From: an uncultured bacterium
Lineage (GTDB): Bacteria > Cyanobacteriota > Vampirovibrionia > Gastranaerophilales > Gastranaerophilaceae
Direction of reading: 5' to 3'
Length of the DNA stretch: 17,977 nt
Assembly: GCA_902803265.1 (NCBI GenBank)
Contig: CADCPD010000195.1
Coordinates: 1-17,977, forward strand
Shown here: positions 7,833-15,353 of the stretch, one piece after another
Position numbering within the stretch: position 1 is the first letter of the stretch
How the letters are laid out: every line of letters begins with the position of its first letter
The notes under the pieces: model-generated
The model's input: only the letters and a program-made list of their open reading frames with translations
Databases searched by the model: none
Told to the model about the DNA's origin: nothing
Made by a program: the position numbers and the translations under genes

Positions 7833-8324
7833 ATGACAGCGTACAGTGCGGTAGCAGCTGCATATATGAATGCTAAATTAGGTGCATTAACTGCAAAGAG
7901 CAGAATGATGGATCTAATGGGTCAGCAAACAAAATTAACCGAACAAGTTGCTTACATTGGTAAGTTAGCTGAAAATGGTCGTGTTGAAATTCGTACTGAT
8001 GCTAAAAGACAAGTTAAAGAAGCTGAACAAAAAGGTCAGCCTATTAGTATGAATGATGCTGAGTTTACTGATTATCAAGTTATTGGTGATGAAGAATTTG
8101 ATTTCTTGTCGGTAAATGGTGATTATGATGATGCTATGGGTCAGGTTGATGATTGGAAACAGGATCTTATGGCAGATGTAGCTGTAGAAGAAAACAAGAT
8201 TAAACAACAATTAGAACAAGCTAATATTGAATATTCTCAATTCAATTCTCAAGCGGAAGCTTGGCAGGCTCAATTACAAGCTGATGAACAAGAATTCCAT
8301 GGTTCTTATGGTTATACAGACTAA
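7833..8324 (+). CDS. Small acidic coiled-coil protein, function unknown
   Basis: I do not recognise this 163-residue protein. It has no signal peptide and no membrane segment. An N-terminal Ala-rich helix (about 1-45, MTAYSAVAAAYMNAKLG) leads into a charged helix to about residue 68. A very acidic, Asp-rich linker follows (about 75-105, including GDEEFDF and NGDYDDAMG), then a long Gln/Glu-rich helix (about 105-155, EENKIKQQLEQANIEYSQF) with coiled-coil-like spacing. The helix-linker-helix plan suggests a helical hairpin or oligomer, as in small secretion chaperones or needle-type subunits, but this is only a shape likeness. It has its own promoter and terminator and faces away from the exported TPR gene, with which it may share a palindromic control site. 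Confidence 0.8.
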   Translation: MTAYSAVAAAYMNAKLGALTAKSRMMDLMGQQTKLTEQVAYIGKLAENGRVEIRTDAKRQVKEAEQKGQPISMNDAEFTDYQVIGDEEFDFLSVNGDYDDAMGQVDDWKQDLMADVAVEENKIKQQLEQANIEYSQFNSQAEAWQAQLQADEQEFHGSYGYTD

Positions 8325-8358
8325 TAGTTATTTTTTATTTCATACAAAATTTAAAATC

Positions 8359-8381
8359 AGAGGCGAAAGCCTCTTTTTTTT
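8359..8381 (+). terminator. Intrinsic terminator of the coiled-coil gene
   Basis: AGAGGC (8359-8364) and GCCTCT (8369-8374) form a 6-bp GC-rich stem closed by a stable GAAA tetraloop, followed by an unbroken T run to 8381. The last T is also the first base of the extended -10 element of the next gene. Confidence 0.9.
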
Positions 8382-8389
8382 GTTATAAT
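8381..8389 (+). promoter_or_regulatory. Extended -10 promoter TGTTATAAT giving a probable leaderless start at 8396
   Basis: TG-T-TATAAT is a consensus extended -10 element, which can work without a -35 box; none is seen. Seven bases after the last T is A8396, the first base of the ATG. The six bases between (TTTCTT) hold no ribosome binding site. The element begins within the T run of the upstream terminator, as at 324-368. Confidence 0.65.
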
Positions 8390-8395
8390 TTTCTT

Positions 8396-9376
8396 ATGTT
8401 ATTAAATGGCCAAAATCTCGGTGCATTTATAGTCCCTACAGGTATTGGAGCATCTATCGGCGGATTTGCTGGTGATGCAAGTTGCTATGCTAGAATGTTT
8501 TCTAAATCATCAAACTTAATTGTTAATCCTAATGTCGTAAATGCCGGCTGTTTTTCAGGTATTAATGAGAAAATGTTTTATGTAGAAGGTTATTCTTTAG
8601 ATAGTTTTTTTAAAAAAGAAATTTCGCTTTCACCATCTAAAAATAATAAAATATGCGTTATTTTTGATTGTGCTATCCCTCAAAATGTTTTGAACATACA
8701 TATAAATACAATTAATGCAGTTAAAACTGTTTACGGAATTAATGTACATGATTATGTTTTAACTGATGAGGAAGTTGGTGTAAGATTTTTTGTTAATGAT
8801 AGTGGGGTTTCTACGGGTTGCGTTGATAATATTAAAACTTTGAAAACTGCTGCAGAAGAACTTTTAAATCGAGGTTGTGATGCAATTGCAATTTGTTGTT
8901 TATTTGATGACAGTAATGATGAAAACTATGCTCATAATGGAGGTGTTGATCCTATTGGCGGAGTTGAAGCTATAATTTCTCATTATATTTCTAAAGAATT
9001 CAATGTCCCTTGTGCTCATTCTCCTGCTTTTTGTGATTATCAAATATATTCTGATATTGTTGATAAACGTGCGTCTGCAGAATATATTACTCCTACTTTT
9101 TTACCGTGTATTCTTTTAGGCTTGGATAATGCACCTAAAATGAAGCCTTATTCAAAAGAATATATTTGTCTTGATAATTTGGATTATTTAGTTATGCCAT
9201 TTAATGCGTTAGGTTGTGTTCCTGTGTTTGAAGCTTTAAAAAATAATATTAAAATATTTGCAGTTAGAGAAAATGTTACAGTTTTAAATATTACATGCGA
9301 TAAACTGTTCCAAAATAGTGGTATAATTGTATTAGATACTTATTTTGATGTATTGGAGCAAATTAAAAATTTATGA
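8396..9376 (+). CDS. DUF3326 family protein
   Basis: A 326-residue soluble protein matching DUF3326, a family of unknown function known mainly from cyanobacteria and plants. Family hallmarks as I recall them are visible: PTGIGASIGGFAGDA (14-28), NPNVVNAG, FYVEGYSLD, then GVDPIGGVEAIISH (183-196), VPCAHSPAF (204-212), and TFLPCILLGLDNAP. The Gly-rich N-terminus and the conserved His and Cys suggest an enzyme or nucleotide-binding fold, but no reaction is known to me. The family begins close to PTGIG, so the start at 8396 fits, although there is no ribosome binding site and the mRNA is probably leaderless. The TGA overlaps the next gene's ATG (ATGA), so the two are co-transcribed. Its presence supports cyanobacterial affinity. 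Confidence 0.88.
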   Translation: MLLNGQNLGAFIVPTGIGASIGGFAGDASCYARMFSKSSNLIVNPNVVNAGCFSGINEKMFYVEGYSLDSFFKKEISLSPSKNNKICVIFDCAIPQNVLNIHINTINAVKTVYGINVHDYVLTDEEVGVRFFVNDSGVSTGCVDNIKTLKTAAEELLNRGCDAIAICCLFDDSNDENYAHNGGVDPIGGVEAIISHYISKEFNVPCAHSPAFCDYQIYSDIVDKRASAEYITPTFLPCILLGLDNAPKMKPYSKEYICLDNLDYLVMPFNALGCVPVFEALKNNIKIFAVRENVTVLNITCDKLFQNSGIIVLDTYFDVLEQIKNL

Positions 9377-10650
9377 AAATATTCGGGTTAAAGTTTAAGG
9401 GTATTTCTCAGGCAGAAGTCGTTATTGCTTTAGTAATAATGAGTTTAGTTATTCTCGCTTCTAAAAATATTACAGAAAGTAAGTTTAATTATGCAAAAAG
9501 AGTAAGAGCTTATGCTGCTTGGAATAATGTTTCCAAATTAGCTGGTGCAGCCTTGAGTGATGGTGTTCTTATAGAAGATTCTTATAATTATAAAATGATA
9601 TCTCCGGTTTATAAAACCACGGAATCTGGGTCATATCTGCCTGATGTATTGAATATAGCAGGTACTCCAGCACTCCATATTAATGGTGGTTTTTATGATA
9701 GATTAGTTGAACATTCTAATCTTATTGAAAGTGAAGGAGGGGATACATTTACTTGTAATAATTGCGGAACTAGAGGTTTTTTTACTATTAGTGGAGCTTT
9801 TAAACCAACATTATATTTATCTAACGGTATGACTGTGTTTATTTCACCTCAAGCTTATTCTTTTGGAATGAAAGAGGTTGCTCTTACTAATATTGTGACT
9901 GATAATTTTAAAAAGGACTTAAAGTGTTTAAATGGTTTGACTTCGGATGTTACAAGTGATGGTAATTGTAACCGAGTTACTGAAATAACCGGTTTTTGTT
10001 CCCCTATTGAATCAAAAACCGCACCTATTGCACCTTGGTCTACCGACTATAATAATGCCAATATTACCTCTTATTTTAAAGGAATTGCAGAATGCCCTGC
10101 TTGTTCAAATAAAGATCAAACTGTTAAACGGTACTCAGCGGTTCCTATCTTTGAATATTTTCATGTTCTGTTTAAGAGTTTAAAAGTTACTTCCAATTGT
10201 ACAGCAAAGAGTGAGACATTTTTAAATGAAGCTTTTTCAAGATTTTTGGCTGGAAGTTATTACGTAGTTTTTGTTGATTCAGATGGACCTCGTTCTGGGT
10301 CTAATACCTTAAATGATGATGTTTTTGAATTTTATGTATTGTTAAACGGGGAAGTTTTGCCGATTTCTACAAAAATGAGAACAGGAGATTATTTACTGGC
10401 TAATTTATATAAAACTACCAGTACTGGTGTTCGTTCTATTGTTGCCTCAGGGACTGGAGTTCCTTTACCTAAGGCAATGTGTAATAAAAAATTTACCGGA
10501 ACGACTCTTTATTCATATTTTAGTACTAATTTTATTCCTATTCGTGATTATTGTCCTACCTCTCCTATTGAGTGTCCTGCTGATGCTGCGGAATGTGATT
10601 ACATTCCACTCAGAGCAAATGTTTCTGTTCGTGGAAAATCTAAAAATTAA
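9373..10650 (+). CDS. Type IV pilin-like protein, large and cysteine-rich
   Basis: A 425-residue protein with a class III (prepilin) leader: a short basic MKIFGLKFKG, predicted prepilin-peptidase cleavage after Gly10, then ISQAEVVIALVIMSLVILAS. Glu at position +5 of the mature form and an unbroken hydrophobic helix (about 16-31) are the hallmarks of type IV pilins and pseudopilins. The large remainder (about 390 residues) is predicted to lie outside the membrane. It is Ser/Thr/Asn-rich and holds 12 cysteines, including TCNNC, AECPAC and a C-terminal cluster (DYCPTSPIECPADAAEC). It is much bigger than a major pilin (about 150 residues), so it is more likely a minor or tip pilin or adhesin. It overlaps the DUF3326 gene by 4 bases, with only a distant GGAG (9355-9358), so translation is probably coupled. 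No pilus assembly genes lie nearby. Confidence 0.82.
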   Translation: MKIFGLKFKGISQAEVVIALVIMSLVILASKNITESKFNYAKRVRAYAAWNNVSKLAGAALSDGVLIEDSYNYKMISPVYKTTESGSYLPDVLNIAGTPALHINGGFYDRLVEHSNLIESEGGDTFTCNNCGTRGFFTISGAFKPTLYLSNGMTVFISPQAYSFGMKEVALTNIVTDNFKKDLKCLNGLTSDVTSDGNCNRVTEITGFCSPIESKTAPIAPWSTDYNNANITSYFKGIAECPACSNKDQTVKRYSAVPIFEYFHVLFKSLKVTSNCTAKSETFLNEAFSRFLAGSYYVVFVDSDGPRSGSNTLNDDVFEFYVLLNGEVLPISTKMRTGDYLLANLYKTTSTGVRSIVASGTGVPLPKAMCNKKFTGTTLYSYFSTNFIPIRDYCPTSPIECPADAAECDYIPLRANVSVRGKSKN

Positions 10651-10653
10651 TAA

Positions 10654-12861
10654 CTATAGTATATCAAGCGGGTCAACATCCACTGCTAACTTTATGTCTT
10701 TTGGTATTGTCATTTGAGATATAAATTTATTTATGAAAGAATGACCTTTTTCTTCAAGTTTGTTTTTTATTATTATTTGGTATCTGAATTTACCGTTTAT
10801 TCTTCCAATTACGCATTCTGTCGGGCCTAAAACTTCTAATTTTTCTTTTATACCATATTTATCAACAAGAATTCTTAATCTCATTGCAATTTCCATTGCT
10901 GATTTTTCTGTTCTGAATTGGTTTTCTGAACTCAAAATAAGTCTAATAATTTTACTAAACGGAGGATAGTCGAAGTCCTCTCTTGCTTTAATTTCCGTTG
11001 CGTAAAAATCCTCATAATTCTGTTCTTTTGCACTTTCAAGGGCATAAAAATCAGGATTGTAGGTTTGAAATAAAACTTTTCCTTTAAATTCGCCTCTGCC
11101 TACACGGCCTGCAACTTGTGTTAATAATTGAAATCCTCTCTCAGGCGCTCTAAAATCAGGAAGATTAAAACTTGCATCTGCAGATATAACACCAACAAGA
11201 GTTACATTAGGATTATCAAGTCCTTTTGCAACCATTTGAGTTCCTATCAAAATATCTATTTCTTTATTTTGAAATCTGTCCAAAAGTTTAATATGTTCAT
11301 TTTTTTTCGATAAACTGTCACTGTCTAATCTTTCAATTTTTTTATTAGGAAACATTTCTTTCATTAAAAGTTCCACTTTTTGAATGCCAAGCCCTGTATT
11401 ATGAAGAGCATTAGAACCGCATTCCGGACATTCATCAGGGAATTGAACGGTCTCCCCGCAATAGTGACACTTAAATATCTGATCATCACTATGCCAAACA
11501 AGAGGTATTGCACAATTTTTACATTCTAATACCGTTCCACAGCTTTGGCATTGCGTAAATGTAGAATAACCGCGTCTGTTTACAAGTATTATTACTTGTT
11601 GTTTTTTTTCTAAAGTTTCTTTTATTTCTGTTTCAAGGATTTTAGAAATAGTTCCTTTATAAGAAGCTCTTTTATGCTCCTGCATATTAATAACAGAGGT
11701 TTTTGCAAGAGGAGCATTATTAAATCTGTGTTTTAACTCAAATAATGTTCCGGAATTTTTTGCTTTATAGTAACTAACTATATCAGGAGTAGCTGAACCT
11801 AAAAGTAGCGGTGCGTTATAAAATTCAGATAACTTTTCCGCAATAACTTTTGCATCATATCGTGGAGCAGGATTATTTTGCTTGTATGCGCTTTCGTGTT
11901 CTTCGTCAATAATTATTAACCCGATATTTTGCAGTGGAGCAAACACTGCAGAACGAGCTCCTGCAAGTATTTTTATTTCATTTCTGTTTAATTTTTGCCA
12001 TACATCATATCTTTCACCTTCTGAAATAGAGCTGTGCCATATAGCTACATCTTGTATCCCGAATTTTTTAGTAAGTCTTTTTGTTAATTGAGAAGCAAGC
12101 GCAATTTCAGGGGCTAAAAACAGTATATTTTTACCCTTGTCCAGCGTATCTTTTATCAGCTTAAAATAAACTTCAGTTTTTCCTGATGCAGTTACGCCAT
12201 GCAACAATAAAGGAAACTTATTATCTGAATTAATTTTTGCAGAAATTTTTTCATAAACTTCTTTTTGTTCCCCTGATAATTCAAATAATGGCTCAACTTC
12301 TTGTTCAAATATCTGAAGAGGATTTCTGTAAATTTCATCTGTTGAAAGTTTTATACAACCGTTTTCAATTAACTTTTTAATTGTAGCTCTTGTCGTTTTT
12401 GCTTCTTTTTCAAAAGTTATTATCTTTGTTCTGCCTTTTGTTTTTAAAAGCTCAAGAATTGAAAGTTGTCTCTTTGTGGCATTAGTTTCTGATACAAATT
12501 CAATATATTCTTCAGTTTTAGAATTATGTTCTAATAATTTTAAAGGTATAACCATATTCAAAACAGTTATTAAATCTGTCATATAGTAATTGGCAACCCA
12601 TTCAATTAATTTAAGGTATTCTAAAGTGAATAATTGAGTTTCATCAATTATTTTATTAATCTTTTTTGCTTTTATTTCTTCTGGTAAGTAATCAGAAAAT
12701 CCTACAACAAAAGCATTTATAAGCCCCTGTCTGCCGAACGGCACCAAAACCACCTGACCAATTTTAATTATTTCTTTTAATTCGTCAGGGATTATATAGG
12801 AAAAAGTTTTTACACCCAAGCCTTTAATATTTACAAGAACAAGGGCGTATTTACTGTTCAA
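10654..12861 (-). CDS. priA: Primosomal protein N' (replication restart helicase)
   Basis: PriA recognises stalled forks and D-loops and reloads the replisome; it is a 3'-5' superfamily 2 DNA helicase. The 735-residue length is normal. Parts in order: N-terminal DNA-binding domain (about 1-105), a winged-helix-like section, Walker A GVTASGKT (222-229), LAPEIALASQL, DEEH box (319-322), LLGSATPD, and a zinc-binding insert with eight cysteines (438, 441, 447, 450, 465, 468, 478, 481) for the expected two zinc ions. Then come IGTQMVAKGLD and QVAGRVGRGEFKG and the C-terminal domain. The start codon is TTG at 12861 with GAGGA (12870-12874) 8 bases upstream, inside the end of the PC4-like gene, so translation is coupled to it. 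It ends only 3 bases from the convergent pilin gene. Confidence 0.96.
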   Translation of the reverse strand: MNSKYALVLVNIKGLGVKTFSYIIPDELKEIIKIGQVVLVPFGRQGLINAFVVGFSDYLPEEIKAKKINKIIDETQLFTLEYLKLIEWVANYYMTDLITVLNMVIPLKLLEHNSKTEEYIEFVSETNATKRQLSILELLKTKGRTKIITFEKEAKTTRATIKKLIENGCIKLSTDEIYRNPLQIFEQEVEPLFELSGEQKEVYEKISAKINSDNKFPLLLHGVTASGKTEVYFKLIKDTLDKGKNILFLAPEIALASQLTKRLTKKFGIQDVAIWHSSISEGERYDVWQKLNRNEIKILAGARSAVFAPLQNIGLIIIDEEHESAYKQNNPAPRYDAKVIAEKLSEFYNAPLLLGSATPDIVSYYKAKNSGTLFELKHRFNNAPLAKTSVINMQEHKRASYKGTISKILETEIKETLEKKQQVIILVNRRGYSTFTQCQSCGTVLECKNCAIPLVWHSDDQIFKCHYCGETVQFPDECPECGSNALHNTGLGIQKVELLMKEMFPNKKIERLDSDSLSKKNEHIKLLDRFQNKEIDILIGTQMVAKGLDNPNVTLVGVISADASFNLPDFRAPERGFQLLTQVAGRVGRGEFKGKVLFQTYNPDFYALESAKEQNYEDFYATEIKAREDFDYPPFSKIIRLILSSENQFRTEKSAMEIAMRLRILVDKYGIKEKLEVLGPTECVIGRINGKFRYQIIIKNKLEEKGHSFINKFISQMTIPKDIKLAVDVDPLDIL

Positions 12862-12862
12862 A

Positions 12863-13099
12863 TTATTCTTCCTCTGTCATAAATTCTTTTTTAGCTTCTT
12901 CAATAGCTTCTGAAAGTAAATCAAGATTTTCAGGAGAACATGTTACACCTTTTTTTGTAGGTAACCAATTTGCACCATCATCAGTTGTGTAATAAATTCT
13001 CATATCTAAATAACTTTTACCTTTATATTCATTTATTGATATTTGTAATTGTTCTGTTGCACTTCTTGGTACAGTTGCTATTATTTTTGGTTCTGCCAT
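12863..13099 (-). CDS. PC4/p15-like single-stranded nucleic acid-binding protein
   Basis: A 78-residue protein consisting of one domain like the C-terminal domain of the transcription coactivator PC4 (p15, YdbC-type in bacteria). The core reads LQISINEYKGKSYLDMRIYY, then TTDDGANWLPTKKGVTC and a C-terminal helix ENLDLLSEAIEEAKKE. The beta-sheet plus helix fold forms dimers that bind single-stranded DNA or RNA. The strand with KGK-YLD-R and the WLPTKKGV turn are the parts expected to touch nucleic acid. The ATG at 13099 follows AAGGAG. The gene lies one base before the TTG start of priA, so a role in binding single-stranded DNA during transcription or replication restart fits, but that link is inference from position. 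Confidence 0.88.
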   Translation of the reverse strand: MAEPKIIATVPRSATEQLQISINEYKGKSYLDMRIYYTTDDGANWLPTKKGVTCSPENLDLLSEAIEEAKKEFMTEEE

Positions 13100-13120
13100 G
13101 ATTTTATCTCCTTTTTTTTG

Positions 13121-13126
13121 ATTGTA
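13121..13126 (-). promoter_or_regulatory. Possible -10 box (TACAAT) for the PC4-priA pair
   Basis: In the 37-base gap between the M14 peptidase gene and the PC4 gene, the minus strand reads TACAAT, five of six bases matching TATAAT, about 21 bases before the start codon. There is no clear -35 box. It could add an internal promoter to the nusB-priA cluster. Confidence 0.3.
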
Positions 13127-13136
13127 TCACGAATAG

Positions 13137-13754
13137 TTATAAAGTTTCTAAATATTTAAAAATTTTAAAAACAGGTTCTTCTAAATCTTCTATAGGTATT
13201 TCCTCACTTAATTCAAGCGTTATTGTCGGAATATTTCTTTCTTTACCGCAATAGGTTCCGAAACTTCCGGGTGTTGGATATCCTATATCTTCTTCAACCG
13301 GATAATTTATAAATTCTGAACATTTTACTGCAATTTCATTTGCATCTCCGTCGTAATTTACTACGCAATATGGAGAATGAAGTGTTAAAATAGCTTTTGG
13401 TTTGTATTTTTCCAAAATATTTAAAACAAATTTTGTTTCAATTTCACTGGCAGCTTCTTCTCCGCCGTAATATTGTTTATCCTCTGATTTAATCCAGTTA
13501 TTTGTCGGAAAATTTCTGTTCAAATCAACGTTATTTGCGTTCTGTCTTGTATTTAAATCTCTTCCGTCAGGATTTAGGCAAGGGATAAATAATAATTTGC
13601 TTGAATTATTTTTTAAATATTCATTTATAAGTATTTCACCCTGTGGCTCATCACCATGAAAAACACCAATTACAAGTATATTCTTGTAATTATCATCTCC
13701 CAGTAATTCAATTTTATTATTATTTTTTGATATTGTATGTTCTAAAATTTTCAT
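13137..13754 (-). CDS. M14-family zinc carboxypeptidase, MpaA-like murein peptide amidase
   Basis: A 205-residue metallopeptidase of family M14. Zinc ligands are visible: HxxE in GVFHGDEPQGE (His33, Glu36) and a later His126 in LTLHSPYCV. The catalytic Glu is Glu181 in TITLELSEE. NPDGRDLNTRQNANNVDLNR (61-80) holds the conserved arginine-asparagine substrate-binding motif and closely resembles E. coli MpaA, which cleaves the gamma-D-Glu-diaminopimelate bond of recycled wall peptides. No signal peptide is present, so it should act in the cytoplasm on recycled muropeptides, as MpaA does. Its start overlaps the ftsY stop by one base (TAATG), so translation is coupled. A role on other peptides cannot be excluded. 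Confidence 0.85.
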   Translation of the reverse strand: MKILEHTISKNNNKIELLGDDNYKNILVIGVFHGDEPQGEILINEYLKNNSSKLLFIPCLNPDGRDLNTRQNANNVDLNRNFPTNNWIKSEDKQYYGGEEAASEIETKFVLNILEKYKPKAILTLHSPYCVVNYDGDANEIAVKCSEFINYPVEEDIGYPTPGSFGTYCGKERNIPTITLELSEEIPIEDLEEPVFKIFKYLETL

Positions 13755-14668
13755 TATTCAAATAATGCATTTATAAAATCTTGAGTATTAAAATCTTTTA
13801 AATCTTCCATTTTTTCACCGATACCTACAAGTTTTACAGGAAGCTTAAGTTCTTTTGCTACTGACAGAATAATTGCGCCTTTAGCTGAACCGTCAAGTTT
13901 TGTCAGTGCAACAGAAGTTAAATTTACGGCTTCTGTGAATACTTCTGCCTGAGAAATACCATTTTGACCTGTATTTGCATCAAGAACAAGCATTGTCTCT
14001 CTCAATGTCTCCGGAGCATTTTTATCTAAAACAGTTTTGATTTTGGTTAATTCTTCCATTAAATTAAATTTGTTTTGAAGTCGTCCTGCGGTATCAATTA
14101 AAAGAACATCAAAATGCTCATTTTTGGCTTTTTGTATTGCTTCATACACAACTGATGCAGGATCAGCTTTATCGTGTCTTATAATTTCTGCACCTGCTCT
14201 TTTACTCCAAATATCCAGCTGTTCTTCCGCAGCAGCTCTAAATGTATCTGCAGCAGCGACGATTACGCGTTTACCTTTGCTTTTAAAATTATAAGCTAAT
14301 TTTCCGATAAGAGTAGTTTTGCCTACACCGTTTACACCGCATATAAAATACGTATTCAGTTCATTTTCTTTATAATTTAATTCTGTTGAACCCGCATCAT
14401 TTAAAACTTTTTCAAATTCATCCTTTAAATATTGTTTTACAACAGAAGGTTTAATTTTGTCTTGATTTCTTAATTTATCAACAAGTTCTGAAGCATAATT
14501 TACGCCTAAATCAGCACTTATTAATAAATCTTCCATATCATCAAGGACAAATTCTGAAAACTCTTCTTCTTCCGCAATATTATCAACAACACTTGAAACA
14601 AGTTTTTTTGTAGTGTTTGTTACTGCTTCTTTTATTGTTTTTATACTGTTAGAAAAAAATCCAAACAT
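13754..14668 (-). CDS. ftsY: Signal recognition particle receptor FtsY
   Basis: SRP GTPase that receives ribosome-nascent chain-SRP complexes at the inner membrane and hands them to SecYEG. At 304 residues it has the NG domains only, without the long acidic A domain of E. coli. The N-terminus MFGFFSNSIKTIKEAVTNTT is a short amphipathic helix likely to bind the membrane. Motifs: G1 GVNGVGKT (111-118), ADTFRAAAEEQL (140-151), DTAGR (192-196), TKLD (256-259), and GIGEKMEDLKDF near the end, which is diagnostic of FtsY rather than Ffh. It starts directly after the nusB stop (TAGATG) and overlaps the M14 peptidase gene by one base, in the middle of the five-gene cluster. Confidence 0.96.
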   Translation of the reverse strand: MFGFFSNSIKTIKEAVTNTTKKLVSSVVDNIAEEEEFSEFVLDDMEDLLISADLGVNYASELVDKLRNQDKIKPSVVKQYLKDEFEKVLNDAGSTELNYKENELNTYFICGVNGVGKTTLIGKLAYNFKSKGKRVIVAAADTFRAAAEEQLDIWSKRAGAEIIRHDKADPASVVYEAIQKAKNEHFDVLLIDTAGRLQNKFNLMEELTKIKTVLDKNAPETLRETMLVLDANTGQNGISQAEVFTEAVNLTSVALTKLDGSAKGAIILSVAKELKLPVKLVGIGEKMEDLKDFNTQDFINALFE

Positions 14669-15322
14669 CTATTTTATTTCTTCTTTTCTTACTACTTTAG
14701 CTAAAATTCCGTTTACAAATGAAGCTGAATCTTCTGTTGAATATTTTTTTGCAAGTTCTATTGCTTCATCTATTACAACTTTCATTGGTGCTTCTTTAAT
14801 GTAAAGCATTTCAATTATTGCAATTCTTAGTATGTCCTTGTCAATTTTTACAAGTCTTGATATATCCCATCCTTTTGAACACTCTTGAATTGTTGCATCA
14901 ATTTCTTTGCTGTATGTTTTATACTTATCAACAATTTTCTTTATATAATCTTTTACATCAGATTGGCATTCTAATGTTGCCATTTCTGCAATTTCAAGAG
15001 CTAGCATTGCTTTTTCCGCAATATTTAACATTTCTTCTATTCTTCCTGAAAAATCTGATGTCAAAGGTACAGGAATATTACTTACTTCTATTGGTCTTGA
15101 AAGATTATCAGGATGTTCTGTTTCAACTTCATCAACAAATTCTTTCATCTCTAAAAGACTTCCAACTGTTAATTGTAAACTTTCAGATGAATTATTCGTT
15201 AAAATTCTTACCGATTTTAATAACATTTCATCAACATCTTTTGAAGTATATTCAGATATCTTTTTATCAAATTGTGAAAACAATATTAATGTTAATTCTC
15301 TCGCCGCTCTTCTTGCTTGCAT
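14669..15322 (-). CDS. nusB: Transcription antitermination factor NusB, enlarged cyanobacterial type
   Basis: NusB, with NusE (S10), binds boxA RNA and promotes antitermination in rRNA operons. At 217 residues it is far longer than the usual 140. The first helix of the family is recognisable (RRAARELTLILFSQFD, 4-19). It is followed by an insertion of about 70 residues that is acidic and helical, then the core: MLALEIAEMATLE, DATIQECSKGWDISRLVKID, KDILRIAIIEMLYIKEAP and VVIDEAIELAKKYSTEDSASFVNGILAKV (the last forms the strongly conserved C-terminal helices). Cyanobacterial NusB proteins have a similar enlargement. The ATG at 15322 follows GAGGT (15328-15332). It heads the minus-strand cluster and is divergent from deoB. 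Confidence 0.92.
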   Translation of the reverse strand: MQARRAARELTLILFSQFDKKISEYTSKDVDEMLLKSVRILTNNSSESLQLTVGSLLEMKEFVDEVETEHPDNLSRPIEVSNIPVPLTSDFSGRIEEMLNIAEKAMLALEIAEMATLECQSDVKDYIKKIVDKYKTYSKEIDATIQECSKGWDISRLVKIDKDILRIAIIEMLYIKEAPMKVVIDEAIELAKKYSTEDSASFVNGILAKVVRKEEIK

Positions 15323-15353
15323 GGTTTACCTCTTTTTCTTTATATTTTAATGC

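Noticed and set aside
10427..10717. Plus-strand open frame overlapping the pilin-like gene end and priA
   Set aside because: It runs in another frame through a well-supported gene and is hydrophobic by frame bias; no start signal.
11882..12091. Plus-strand small open frame inside priA
   Set aside because: Antisense to the conserved helicase core of priA, no ribosome binding site or promoter.
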